A stretch of 60,497 nt of DNA from contig NZ_JABANE010000057.1 of NCBI RefSeq assembly GCF_012844305.1, positions 1 to 60,497 of the forward strand, in the 5' to 3' direction. This DNA comes from Flammeovirga aprica JL-4 (GTDB lineage: Bacteria; Bacteroidota; Bacteroidia; Cytophagales; Flammeovirgaceae). Under the pieces are notes generated by a model. The model was given only the letters and a program-made list of their open reading frames with translations. It made no database searches and was not told where the DNA came from. This document shows, piece after piece, positions 14,992-23,575 of this stretch. Numbering within the stretch: the first letter of the stretch is position 1; every line of letters starts with the position of its first letter. The position numbers and the translations under genes are program-made.

Positions 14992-16374
14992 ATGTTACTC
15001 AACATCACAACTACGCATCAGCCTGCGTCTGTATTGGGGTTTATGTTGCATAAGCATCCCGATAAACTGCAAACTGTAAAACTGTCCATCGGAAAAGCAC
15101 ATGTATTTTACCCCGAAAGCTCAGAAGAGAAAACAACAGTGTCTTTGTTATTGGATATTGATCCAATAGACATGGTAAGAGGAGGTAGAAACCTGTCAGG
15201 AAAAGGGTTCGCATTAGGTCAATATGTGAATGACCGACCCTATGTGGCTTCGTCATTTATGAGCGTAGCCTTATCTAAAGCTTTTTCAACAGCGATGAAC
15301 GGAAAGTGTAGTCATGATCCCAGTCTTGTAGATGTTGAGATGCCCTTTGAAGTAAGTTTAACTTCATTGCCAGCTCCAAAAGGTGGGGAATTGCTGATTA
15401 GAAATATGTTTGAGCCTCTAGGTTATGAGGTGGAATTGGAACGTTATACGTTGGATGAAAAATTCACGGAATGGGGCGATAGTAAATACTTCACATTGAA
15501 TTTGAAGCATACTTTGAAATTGAAGGATTTGCTTTCCCACCTGTATGTTTTAATTCCAGCATTGGACAATGATAAGCATTATTATGTGAGTCATAATGAA
15601 GTTGAAAAACTTTTGGACAAAGGAAAAGAATGGTTGAAAGATCATCCAGAGAAAGAACAGATCACCAAAAGATATCTTTTTAACTTAAGCCATCTTTCAA
15701 GAAAAGCCTTAGAGCAACTCCGTGATGAGGATGTCGCAGAAAATGATGTGGAGGAAAATGTGAAGAAGGAAACATTGCATACTCAGCGTTTGAAATTGGT
15801 CTTGGAAAAACTTTTAGCTTCCGGGGCTAAAAATGTGATTGATTTAGGTTGTGGAGAAGGAAAACTGATTCGAATGCTGATCAAGGAAAAGCAATTAGAG
15901 AAAATTGTCGGTATGGATGTTTCCTATCAAGATTTGACCAAGTGCAAGGAACGTCTGCATTGGGAGGAAATGGCACCTAAGCAAAAAGATCGAATTGACC
16001 TTTTTCAAGGAGCATTGACGTACCAAGATGACCGTTTGGCAGGGTTTGATGCGGCTACGATTGTGGAAGTGATTGAACATATGGATGAAAGCCGTCTTCA
16101 ATCTTTTGAAAGGGTTGTATTCGAATTCGCAAAGCCTAAAACGGTTTTTCTTACTACACCAAATGGTGAGTACAATGTACTTTATGAGAGCATGGAAGAA
16201 AATACTATGCGTCATACAGACCATCGTTTTGAATGGACAAGAGCAGAGTTTGAAACGTGGGCGAATAAAGTAGCCGAAACGTACAATTACACCGTTTCAT
16301 TTTTATCAATCGGAGAAGAAGACAGTATAGTAGGAGCTCCATCACAAATGGCAATTTTTAATCATGGAAATTAA
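14992..16374 (+). CDS. hen1: Hen1 RNA 3'-terminal ribose 2'-O-methyltransferase
   Basis: About 460 aa. The ATG at 14992 gives the family-typical start MLLNITTTHQPASVLGFMLH; an in-frame TTG lies 18 bp earlier. The N-terminal domain (1-240), with RNLSGKGFALGQYVNDRPYV and SSFMSVALSKAF, is the bacterial Hen1 N-domain that activates Pnkp ligase. The methyltransferase domain has VIDLGCGEGKL (SAM loop, Asp284), EVIEHMDESRL (metal-binding Glu/Glu/His) and TDHRFEWTRAEFETW. It methylates the broken RNA 3' end before ligation, making the repaired RNA resistant to re-cleavage. It overlaps pnkp by 11 bp, so the two are translationally coupled. Confidence 0.95.
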   Translation: MLLNITTTHQPASVLGFMLHKHPDKLQTVKLSIGKAHVFYPESSEEKTTVSLLLDIDPIDMVRGGRNLSGKGFALGQYVNDRPYVASSFMSVALSKAFSTAMNGKCSHDPSLVDVEMPFEVSLTSLPAPKGGELLIRNMFEPLGYEVELERYTLDEKFTEWGDSKYFTLNLKHTLKLKDLLSHLYVLIPALDNDKHYYVSHNEVEKLLDKGKEWLKDHPEKEQITKRYLFNLSHLSRKALEQLRDEDVAENDVEENVKKETLHTQRLKLVLEKLLASGAKNVIDLGCGEGKLIRMLIKEKQLEKIVGMDVSYQDLTKCKERLHWEEMAPKQKDRIDLFQGALTYQDDRLAGFDAATIVEVIEHMDESRLQSFERVVFEFAKPKTVFLTTPNGEYNVLYESMEENTMRHTDHRFEWTRAEFETWANKVAETYNYTVSFLSIGEEDSIVGAPSQMAIFNHGN

Positions 16375-18937
16375 AGTACCTGAATTATCATTAGTACTTC
16401 TTATCGGTTCTTCAGGTTCGGGTAAGAGTACATTCGCAGCAAAACATTTTAATCAATACGAAGTCGTATCATCAGATATTTGCAGAGGCATAGTGTCTAA
16501 TGATGAGAACAGTCAGAAAGCGTCACAGGATGCTTTTGATGTATTGAATTTTATTATAGAAAAAAGGCTGAAGAACGGCCTGCTTACGGTAGTGGATGCC
16601 ACCAACGTTCAGAAGCAAGCAAGAAAGAATTTATTGAATCTTGCTAAAAAATACCATACGCTTCCTGTTGCCCTTGTTTTAGATATGCCTCAGAAAGTAT
16701 GTGAGGAAAGAAACAAGGAAAGGGAAGATCGTAATTTTGGCAATCATGTTATTCGAAATCAACAACAGCAACTTCGAAAATCAATCAGAGGTTTGAAGAA
16801 GGAAGGTTTCAGAAAGACTTATGTGTTAAAAGGAGAGGAAGAGGTGGAAGCTGTCACTGGAGTGGTAAGAGAAAAACTCTACAATGATAAGAAAGATGTA
16901 CATGGTCCTTTTGATATCATAGGTGACATTCATGGCTGTTATGATGAAACAATTGAATTATTAGAGAAACTTGGTTATGTGATGAATCAGGTGGAAGATA
17001 ATGGTTCAAATTATGGTATCGAAGTAACACACCCAGAAGGTAGAAAAGTAATTTTCTTAGGTGATTTAGTGGATAGAGGTCCAAAATCTCCTGAAGTATT
17101 GAAGTTGGTGATGAGCATGGTCAGAAGTGAAGTCGCTTTGTGTGTGCCTGGTAATCATGATATCAAATTACAAAAGAAACTGAGTGGTAGAGATGTGCAA
17201 TTGAAGCATGGGTTGGAAGTGACAATGGAACAGTTGGAAGGTGCTTCTGATGCATTTTTAGAGGATGTAAGAGAGTTTCTTTACAGTCTAGTCAGTCATT
17301 ATATTTTAGATAATGGAAAATTAGTAGTTGCTCATGCAGGTGTGAAAGAAGAAATGCAGGGAAGAGGATCTGGAGCAGTACGATCATTCTGTCTTTATGG
17401 AGAAACTACAGGTGAAATTGATGAATTTGGCTTGCCTGTACGATACAATTGGGCTTCGGAATACAGAGGTAGTGCGAAAGTAGTGTATGGTCATACGCCG
17501 GTTCCAGAAGCAGAGTGGTTCAATAAGACTATCGATATTGACACAGGTTGTGTATTTGGAGGGAAATTGACGGCATTATGTTATCCAGAAGAGGAGCTGA
17601 TTTCCGTAGATGCAGCAAAAGTGTACAGTGAGCCAGTAAAACCTTTGGAAGCAGGAAGTTCATCGGGCATGTCACATCAGCAGGAATATGACGATTTGTT
17701 GGTGATTGATGATGTCATTGGAAAGCGAATAGTACAGACAAGGTTGAGAAATAACCTGACCATAAAGGAAGAGAATTCCATTGCTGCACTGGAAGTAATG
17801 AGCCGATTTGCGATTAATCCAAAATGGTTGATTTACTTGCCTCCAACAATGTCTCCTTGTGAAACAAGTGATTTACCTAACTATTTAGAACATCCAAAAG
17901 AAGCGATCAATTACTTCAAAAAACGTGGAGTAGAGCAGTTGGTTTGTGAAGAAAAGCACATGGGTTCAAGGGTTGTTCTTGTGGTTTGTAAAAATGAAGA
18001 AGTTGTACTGAAACGTTTTGGTATTGAAAATGAGGGTATCGGAGTTTGTTATACTAGAACTGGAAGAAACTTTTTCAATGATCAGACTATAGAAAAAGAA
18101 TTCTTGAGTAGAGTACAAAGTGCCCTAACGAAATCAGGGTTCTGGGAACAATTTGAAACTGATTGGGTTTGTTTAGATGCTGAATTGATGCCTTGGTCTG
18201 CTAAAGCACAATCGTTATTGAAAGATCAATATGCTGCGGTAGGTACTTCTGCTCAGAAATCACTGTCGGCTGTAGAGGAGGTATTGCAAAAAACACAAAG
18301 CAGAGGAGTGGAAGGCATTGAACAATTATTGTCGAAAGTAACTGATAAAAGAGGGACGGTTGACAAATATATTGATGCCTACAGAAACTACTGTTGGGAA
18401 GTGAAATCAATCAGTGATTATAAATTGGCTCCATTCCATATTTTGGCCACAGAAGGTCATGTTCATGTAGATAAAGACCATCAATGGCATATGGAAAAGA
18501 TTCAATCGATTTGTGAAGCAGATAAGGAAATTTTCAGAATCACACCTTATAAAATTGTGAACACAAAAAGTGAGGAGAGCATTCAAGAAGTTATTGATTG
18601 GTGGACAGATTTGACGGCTAAAGGTGGTGAAGGAATGGTGGTGAAATCCTTCGACTTCATTACTCGTGGTAAAGATGGATTGCAACAGCCTGCTATAAAA
18701 TGTAGAGGAAGTGAATATTTAAGAATTATCTACGGTCCGGAATATGATTTGCCAGAAAATCTTGAACGACTTAAAAATAGAGGCCTTTCAAGAAAACGTT
18801 CTTTGGCGTTGAGAGAATTTGCTTTGGGGATTGAAAGCTTAGAGCGTTTTGTACAACAAGAACCATTGAGGCGAGTACATGAAACCGTTTTTGGTGTTTT
18901 AGCTTTAGAAAGCGAAGAAGTAGATCCAAGATTGTAA
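16364..18937 (+). CDS. pnkp: Polynucleotide kinase-phosphatase-ligase Pnkp
   Basis: An 857-aa three-domain RNA-repair enzyme. The N-terminal 5'-kinase has P-loop GSSGSGKST (15-23) and DATNVQKQARKN. The central metallophosphoesterase starts at DIIGDIHGCYDE (184-195), then FLGDLVDRGPKSPEV, VPGNHDIKL and VVAHAG. The C-terminal ligase/adenylyltransferase has nucleophile Lys531 in EEKHMGSR, then WVCLDAELMPWS, LAPFHILATEG and EGMVVKSF. It heals 2',3'-cyclic phosphate and 5'-OH ends and seals them with Hen1. Length is usual for the family. It shares an operon with hen1, and a strong bidirectional terminator follows. Confidence 0.96.
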   Translation: MEIKVPELSLVLLIGSSGSGKSTFAAKHFNQYEVVSSDICRGIVSNDENSQKASQDAFDVLNFIIEKRLKNGLLTVVDATNVQKQARKNLLNLAKKYHTLPVALVLDMPQKVCEERNKEREDRNFGNHVIRNQQQQLRKSIRGLKKEGFRKTYVLKGEEEVEAVTGVVREKLYNDKKDVHGPFDIIGDIHGCYDETIELLEKLGYVMNQVEDNGSNYGIEVTHPEGRKVIFLGDLVDRGPKSPEVLKLVMSMVRSEVALCVPGNHDIKLQKKLSGRDVQLKHGLEVTMEQLEGASDAFLEDVREFLYSLVSHYILDNGKLVVAHAGVKEEMQGRGSGAVRSFCLYGETTGEIDEFGLPVRYNWASEYRGSAKVVYGHTPVPEAEWFNKTIDIDTGCVFGGKLTALCYPEEELISVDAAKVYSEPVKPLEAGSSSGMSHQQEYDDLLVIDDVIGKRIVQTRLRNNLTIKEENSIAALEVMSRFAINPKWLIYLPPTMSPCETSDLPNYLEHPKEAINYFKKRGVEQLVCEEKHMGSRVVLVVCKNEEVVLKRFGIENEGIGVCYTRTGRNFFNDQTIEKEFLSRVQSALTKSGFWEQFETDWVCLDAELMPWSAKAQSLLKDQYAAVGTSAQKSLSAVEEVLQKTQSRGVEGIEQLLSKVTDKRGTVDKYIDAYRNYCWEVKSISDYKLAPFHILATEGHVHVDKDHQWHMEKIQSICEADKEIFRITPYKIVNTKSEESIQEVIDWWTDLTAKGGEGMVVKSFDFITRGKDGLQQPAIKCRGSEYLRIIYGPEYDLPENLERLKNRGLSRKRSLALREFALGIESLERFVQQEPLRRVHETVFGVLALESEEVDPRL

Positions 18938-18962
18938 ACTTGTTCTCAATAGGTCTAAAATA

Positions 18963-19004
18963 AAAACCTCTCATCGTAGTTTTTTACGATGAGAGGTTTT
19001 TTAT
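18963..19004. terminator. Bidirectional intrinsic terminator between pnkp and the nuclease gene
   Basis: A perfect 14-15 bp stem, AACCTCTCATCGTA paired with TACGATGAGAGGTT around a T-rich loop, is flanked by A-rich and T-rich runs. It serves pnkp on the plus strand and the convergent nuclease gene's 3' end on the minus strand. Confidence 0.85.
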
Positions 19005-19008
19005 TGAT

Positions 19009-19677
19009 TTATTTTCTAAGTGAAAGTGCCGTTTCATGAAGGGTGGCATCATCCGCAATTTTCTTCAGTAACACCTCAGCTTTTTTTCTGCCGTGAACCA
19101 AATACTCATCTTCTTTATTCCATTCCAACCTAAAAAGTCTTCCTTTAGAAGTTTTACTCACGCCAATTACACGAGCAATAGGAGCTTGGATTGGAATATT
19201 GTAAAATGAAATCTGTCTGTCAAAGTCTTTTTGTAAAACCTGCTTTTCAAACGCCTGACGCATATTTCTAGAAGTAGTTTTAAGGTCCAACACCACTTCA
19301 CCTTCAATAAAAAGGTCGGGTTTTGCTTTACATTCTAAACCAGTAAGAGGGTCTTTCCAGAAAATACATTTTTCAATTAATACATCGGGGTGCGAAAGCA
19401 ACTCATTCAAAAGAGGATAATTTCTAGCAGTAGCGGCTATTCTTCCAATTTTATTAGCTTGCGGAGCCGTTAGCTTTTTTTGCATATCCACCCATTTTTC
19501 AGGTTCTAAAATTGCGGTGTGTAAATATGTACCTTCTCTTAAAGCTTTTTTAGGTGTAAAAGGAGGTTGATTTAAAAGGTGCATTTGAGCATTTTTCAAA
19601 TCAGTATTTGCAAGGGCAGGATGTGCTCTGTATTCCGCCTCTGGCATATCTACAATATCGTAAGCAATTTTTGACAT
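19009..19677 (-). CDS. PD-(D/E)XK nuclease, RecE/exonuclease VIII-like
   Basis: The 222-aa protein starts MSKIAYDIVDMPEAEYRAHP. It shows ALREGTYLHTAILEPEKW (helix with the N-terminal acidic/His positions), ECKAKPDLFIEG and VVLDLKTTSRN, the PD...DxK catalytic core, followed by DRQISFYNIPI. This fits the small exodeoxyribonuclease VIII-like PDDEXK family often carried by phages and defence or repair loci. It converges on pnkp with only a shared terminator between them. Whether it acts with the RNA-repair cassette cannot be told from sequence; no phage genes are nearby. Confidence 0.75.
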   Translation of the reverse strand: MSKIAYDIVDMPEAEYRAHPALANTDLKNAQMHLLNQPPFTPKKALREGTYLHTAILEPEKWVDMQKKLTAPQANKIGRIAATARNYPLLNELLSHPDVLIEKCIFWKDPLTGLECKAKPDLFIEGEVVLDLKTTSRNMRQAFEKQVLQKDFDRQISFYNIPIQAPIARVIGVSKTSKGRLFRLEWNKEDEYLVHGRKKAEVLLKKIADDATLHETALSLRK

Positions 19678-19943
19678 ATAAATGAGTTTTTTCTGTCTTG
19701 CAAAGATGCAGTTAACTCTTGTAACTCACAACTCTTTTCTTTTGGTGAAATCTCAACTTTTGTGATTGAAATTCTTAAAAAGTTATGAATGAGTGCTTGA
19801 AAGAAAGTTTTTTGGAGATAGTAATCACAAAACAATAAAATACAGCAAATATATTGGAGTACTTCGTTAAATTTACTCAGAATCCATTTCAAGAATTATC
19901 AAAAGAAGGTTGTGCTTTTGGTATCGGTTAGAAGAATGATAAT

Positions 19944-21011
19944 ATGGCTTTAATTAGTAAGAAAAAATTACCTTATCCGGTTACAGAACCGTTAGAATAT
20001 TTTTTAGATCAGTACGATAGGATCTCTCCAGTAAATATCAAGTATGAAGATCTGACGCGTTTTAATAATGCAATTCCACTTTATGACTCACAAGGGGAGG
20101 ATACTTTGTGGATTACGGTATTTTATCCACAGGATGATATGGAAGAATTGTATAAAACGCTTAAAAAACTTTATGCATCTTTGAGAGCTGATGGTAACCT
20201 TACGGTCATGGAACACCTTTTTGTGGATAGGGTAGATATGTGTACTTACGGTAATACCAAGCCATTTAGAGTAAGAATTGTAAACCGAATCAACGATAAC
20301 TTTGATTACTTCTATATCAAAGTAGCCGATGCTTCAAGGATTTATGGTTTAGAATTAGAAGATATTTTATCACCAAACAAGGTGAGTTATCTTGTGACAG
20401 AACAGACGCTAATTGAGGAGCACATTCCGGGTATTCCAGGTGATACGTTTATCAATAGTTATTTAGAAGATGGTCATCAAAATAAAACGCGTTTGACAAA
20501 GGAGTTTGTGAAATTTAATGAAAGATGTTTTGTACAGCTTCTAGGTGATATGCACTCTTCAAACTGGGTAGTTTTAATGGTGCCGGATTTTGATGAGATC
20601 AACTACAGAATCAGACCTATTGACTTTGACCAGCAGAGTTACGAAGGAAGAAGGAATATTTATATGCCACAATTCTACCGTCAGAACAACGCCATTTTAA
20701 AGCTCATGATGGGTAAAATTTCTTGGGAATCTGTAAGACAGTATCAAGCCGAGGAACGTTTTATGATTGCCAGTAGAGTCATGGGTTTCCGTCACAGAGC
20801 AAAGGATATTTTAAGAACAATGCGTAAAGATGTGATTGCTCCAAGGGATAATGTGATGTCATTGAGACAAGACCTTTCAGAGCATTACAAGAGCTCAAGA
20901 TTCTTGAAATGTGAGAATATGGGTGAAATTGTAACTGAATCAATTGAGCACGTATTAAGAAGACAAGACAAGTACAAAGACATGTTTGATTCTTCTCAAT
21001 ATGAACAATAA
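19944..21011 (+). CDS. Orphan protein with kinase-like catalytic loop
   Basis: This 355-aa cytosolic protein is of unknown family. A late segment reads VQLLGDMHSSNWVVLMVP followed 22 residues later by IRPIDFDQQSYEGRR. This spacing and residue choice resemble the catalytic loop (xGDxHxxN) and metal-binding IDFD of aminoglycoside-phosphotransferase/HipA-like kinases, although the usual His before Gly-Asp is Leu. Upstream, YLVTEQTLIEEHIPGIPGD could be the hinge region. No P-loop or membrane segment is present. It starts 266 bp from the divergent nuclease gene and has its own terminator. A phosphotransferase role is inferred only from these motifs. Confidence 0.6.
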   Translation: MALISKKKLPYPVTEPLEYFLDQYDRISPVNIKYEDLTRFNNAIPLYDSQGEDTLWITVFYPQDDMEELYKTLKKLYASLRADGNLTVMEHLFVDRVDMCTYGNTKPFRVRIVNRINDNFDYFYIKVADASRIYGLELEDILSPNKVSYLVTEQTLIEEHIPGIPGDTFINSYLEDGHQNKTRLTKEFVKFNERCFVQLLGDMHSSNWVVLMVPDFDEINYRIRPIDFDQQSYEGRRNIYMPQFYRQNNAILKLMMGKISWESVRQYQAEERFMIASRVMGFRHRAKDILRTMRKDVIAPRDNVMSLRQDLSEHYKSSRFLKCENMGEIVTESIEHVLRRQDKYKDMFDSSQYEQ

Positions 21012-21067
21012 GCAAACAACGTGAGGGGAACTTTTGCATAAGAAATTACTCCCGACTAATACAATAA

Positions 21068-21112
21068 AAAAGGAGATCTAGTATTTTAAAATACCGGATC
21101 TCCTTATTTTTT
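21068..21112. terminator. Bidirectional intrinsic terminator
   Basis: AAGGAGATC...GATCTCCTT with an inner TATTTTAAAATA palindrome, flanked by A and T runs. It lies between the converging kinase-like gene and gldH. Confidence 0.85.
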
Positions 21113-21126
21113 AATTTTAGAAAAAC

Positions 21127-21657
21127 TTATTTTTTCTCTACTTTCTCTAAGCGGTACCCCACGCCAATAACCCCTGTCAATTCATCAGGTCTCATAAAGT
21201 GAGCAATTTGAAAAGTATAATTTCCTTTTTTGGGAAATTTCATGTTTTTCTGCAATGCCACAGGATGTGTATAAATAGCACCTGTACTTGAATTGCCAAC
21301 TGATCGTTCCACTTTACCGAATGGTTCCCCGGTTTTCACTTCAAATAGTTGACAGTCTTTTATTGTTTCAGTAATTAAAGTGTCCACTTTATCGAGTGTG
21401 CCGTTTTCCACTAATGAATATTTGATGTAAATATTCTGGAAAGGGTAATCATTGGTGTTTCTGATGTAGGTAATCAAATTATACTCTGTATTGAGGTCCT
21501 CCACATCAAAATTAAAAGATGCAAGAGAATCAACATTCCAGGCTCCATTACCATAATCTACAAACTCTTCGTGTACTAACTGTGAGTCACAAGATGTATT
21601 GAATAATGCTAGGATTACACAAAAGAAAGGTAAAACTAATTTAGCAGGATTACTCAT
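21127..21657 (-). CDS. gldH: Gliding motility lipoprotein GldH
   Basis: The ATG at 21657 gives a 176-aa lipoprotein with signal peptide and lipobox (FFCVILALFNTSCDSQ). The frame is open far upstream, but only as a shadow of the preceding gene. The mature part, EEFVDYGNGAWNVDSLASFN with later RPDELTGVIGVGYRLEK, fits the GldH family, an outer or inner membrane-associated lipoprotein needed for Bacteroidota gliding and T9SS function. Its start overlaps the ricT stop (ATGAGTAA, 8 bp), which indicates translational coupling; this pairing is common in the phylum. Confidence 0.88.
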   Translation of the reverse strand: MSNPAKLVLPFFCVILALFNTSCDSQLVHEEFVDYGNGAWNVDSLASFNFDVEDLNTEYNLITYIRNTNDYPFQNIYIKYSLVENGTLDKVDTLITETIKDCQLFEVKTGEPFGKVERSVGNSSTGAIYTHPVALQKNMKFPKKGNYTFQIAHFMRPDELTGVIGVGYRLEKVEKK

Positions 21658-23041
21658 TTGTATTGTTAGGTCTTCTACGTTTTCCTCTGAAATTACCTCT
21701 TTGAGGTTTTTTATTATTACCGCCTTCTTTTTTAGACTTAGGCTGTTGCTGTTTAGGAGCGTTATTCGGCTTTTTAGCTTCATTCGGCTTCTGATCAGGG
21801 TTGTTTCCTTTTTGTCTATTTTGGAAGTTGCCTCTTTTCTTAGCAGGTCCGTTATTTGGCTTTTTACGTGGCTGATTTTTCTGACGGTCATTTGGTTGCT
21901 GACCCTTCTTATTTTCAGCATTCTGCTTATTTGGATCCTGCTTGCGCTTTCCTTTATTTTTCTTTTGAGGAATAGGCTGTTTATCTAATACAGAACTTAA
22001 TTTTTGCTCCTGCATTACAACAGTCTTGTCAATAGTATTTTCCTCCAGTGTTTCAGGGAACTTACCTCTCTCATTCATTTTAGAGACTTCATGTACTCTC
22101 TTTGTAGAGATCGCATGCCAAGTTGTTTCACCTTGGAAACTGAACCACATTCTCTTGCGGAAAATATCTACCTTCTGAAGAACTGCTTCGCCCTTCTGTG
22201 TCTTTAAGTTTTTATCCAGTAAAGGAATATCTACTAAAGCATCAATATAAGTCTCTAACTCATAGTTCAGACAGCATTTCAAACGCCCGCACTGACCAGA
22301 TAACTTACTTGGGTTTAATGAAAGGTTTTGGTAACGAGCTGCAGAAGTAGAAACACTTTTGAACTCTGTCAACCACGTAGAACAGCATAACTCTCTACCA
22401 CAAGAACCAATACCGCCTAGTCTACTAGCTTCCTGTCTCAAACTGATTTGACGCATTTCCACACGAATTTTGAATTCGCTGGCTAACACTTTGATCAGCT
22501 GACGGAAATCCACTCTGTCATCTGCAGAGTAGTAGAACGTAGCTTTAGAATTATCGGCTTGGAAATCAACATCAGAGAGCTTCATTTGCAACTCCATGTC
22601 TTGAATGATTTCTCTTGTACGGTACAAAGTAGGAATCTCTCTATTTTTCACCATAGCCAGCTTCTCCAAGTCTTTTGGAGTAGCATGACGAAGGATATTC
22701 AATAGCTCATCTTCCTCTTCATTGATTCCTTTTTTGATCAATTGAAGCCTTACCAAGTCACCTTGCAAGCTTACATGACCAATATGATGACCGTTGCCAG
22801 TATCTACCACAACAGGGTCACCTGTATATAATTCAAGGTGGAAATGATTGATAAAATAACCTTTACGGCCACCTTTGAATTTTATTTCTACTATATTAAA
22901 ACGCTGCGATGAGGGGAGGTCCATGTCGCCTAGCCAATCGAAAGAATTCAATTTGCTACAGCCTCCAGAACTGCAGTCTCCATTGCTGCCACATCCTGTT
23001 GGTACCCCACATGCTCCCGTTGCGCACGATTGACATCCCAT
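21650..23041 (-). CDS. ricT: PSP1/RicT-family regulatory iron-sulfur protein
   Basis: A 463-aa protein with three parts. The N-terminus is Cys-rich (MGCQSCATGACGVPTGCGSN, more Cys to residue 28). The conserved PSP1 domain has DRVDFRQLIKVLASEFKIRV, RLGGIGSCGRELCCSTWL and LSGQCGRLKCCLNYE, whose Cys clusters bind iron-sulfur in the Bacillus homologue. The tail after residue 340 is a long basic, Asn/Lys/Gln/Pro-rich disordered stretch. B. subtilis RicT (YaaT) helps RNase Y in RNA maturation; the role here is unknown. It is coupled to gldH by an 8-bp overlap. The Cys-rich head and basic tail are typical of Bacteroidota members rather than of RicT itself. Confidence 0.82.
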   Translation of the reverse strand: MGCQSCATGACGVPTGCGSNGDCSSGGCSKLNSFDWLGDMDLPSSQRFNIVEIKFKGGRKGYFINHFHLELYTGDPVVVDTGNGHHIGHVSLQGDLVRLQLIKKGINEEEDELLNILRHATPKDLEKLAMVKNREIPTLYRTREIIQDMELQMKLSDVDFQADNSKATFYYSADDRVDFRQLIKVLASEFKIRVEMRQISLRQEASRLGGIGSCGRELCCSTWLTEFKSVSTSAARYQNLSLNPSKLSGQCGRLKCCLNYELETYIDALVDIPLLDKNLKTQKGEAVLQKVDIFRKRMWFSFQGETTWHAISTKRVHEVSKMNERGKFPETLEENTIDKTVVMQEQKLSSVLDKQPIPQKKNKGKRKQDPNKQNAENKKGQQPNDRQKNQPRKKPNNGPAKKRGNFQNRQKGNNPDQKPNEAKKPNNAPKQQQPKSKKEGGNNKKPQRGNFRGKRRRPNNTNE

Positions 23042-23113
23042 ATCTATATATTTTTAAGTCTATCTTCCGATAGGTTTGGCAATTTAGCCGAATGCAAAAA
23101 TGCATCAAAAAAA

Positions 23114-23575
23114 TTAATATTCCGATTCTAATTTGAATGGAACAAATTCGCTAACACTGTGTCCGAATTTATGCAGTTCACGAATAATTGAGGAACTTAA
23201 ATGAGAAAATTCTGGTGAAGTGTAAATAAAAACAGTGTCAATGCCGTTGACATATCTGTTGGCTTGAGCAATACTGTTTTCGTATTCAAAGTCAGTCGTA
23301 TTTCTGAGGCCTCTTAATAAAACGCAGGCTCCAAGATCTTTCGCTACTTTCGCTGTAAGCTCTTGATATAAGATGACTCTGATACTTTTATTGTCTTTAA
23401 AATAGTCTTCGATCAGTGTTTTCATTTCTTCCGCAGGGAAGAAACGTTTCTTTTTGGTATTGTGGCCAATACCAATGACAACTTCGTCAAATAATTGTGC
23501 ACCTCTAAGTGCTATATCTTCATGTCCTTTTGTGAAAGGATCAAATGTGCCAGGGAAAAAAGCAATTCTTTTCAT
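23114..23575 (-). CDS. coaD: Phosphopantetheine adenylyltransferase CoaD
   Basis: A 153-aa nucleotidyltransferase of typical length, with FFPGTFDPFTKGHEDIALRG at the N-terminus (TxGH motif as TKGH), LLRGLRNTTDFEYE and SSSIIRELHKFGHSVSEFVP near the C-terminus. It makes dephospho-CoA from 4'-phosphopantetheine and ATP. It overlaps the upstream DUF3822 gene by 4 bp (ATGA), so they are co-translated. Confidence 0.96.
   Translation of the reverse strand: MKRIAFFPGTFDPFTKGHEDIALRGAQLFDEVVIGIGHNTKKKRFFPAEEMKTLIEDYFKDNKSIRVILYQELTAKVAKDLGACVLLRGLRNTTDFEYENSIAQANRYVNGIDTVFIYTSPEFSHLSSSIIRELHKFGHSVSEFVPFKLESEY

Noticed and set aside
9208..21011. Integrated phage around the RecE-like nuclease
   Set aside because: No integrase, structural or lysis genes and no attachment repeats are seen around it.
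21658..21921. N-terminal extension of GldH
   Set aside because: The extra 88 codons are an out-of-frame reading of the ricT basic tail; the lipoprotein signal begins at the ATG at 21657.
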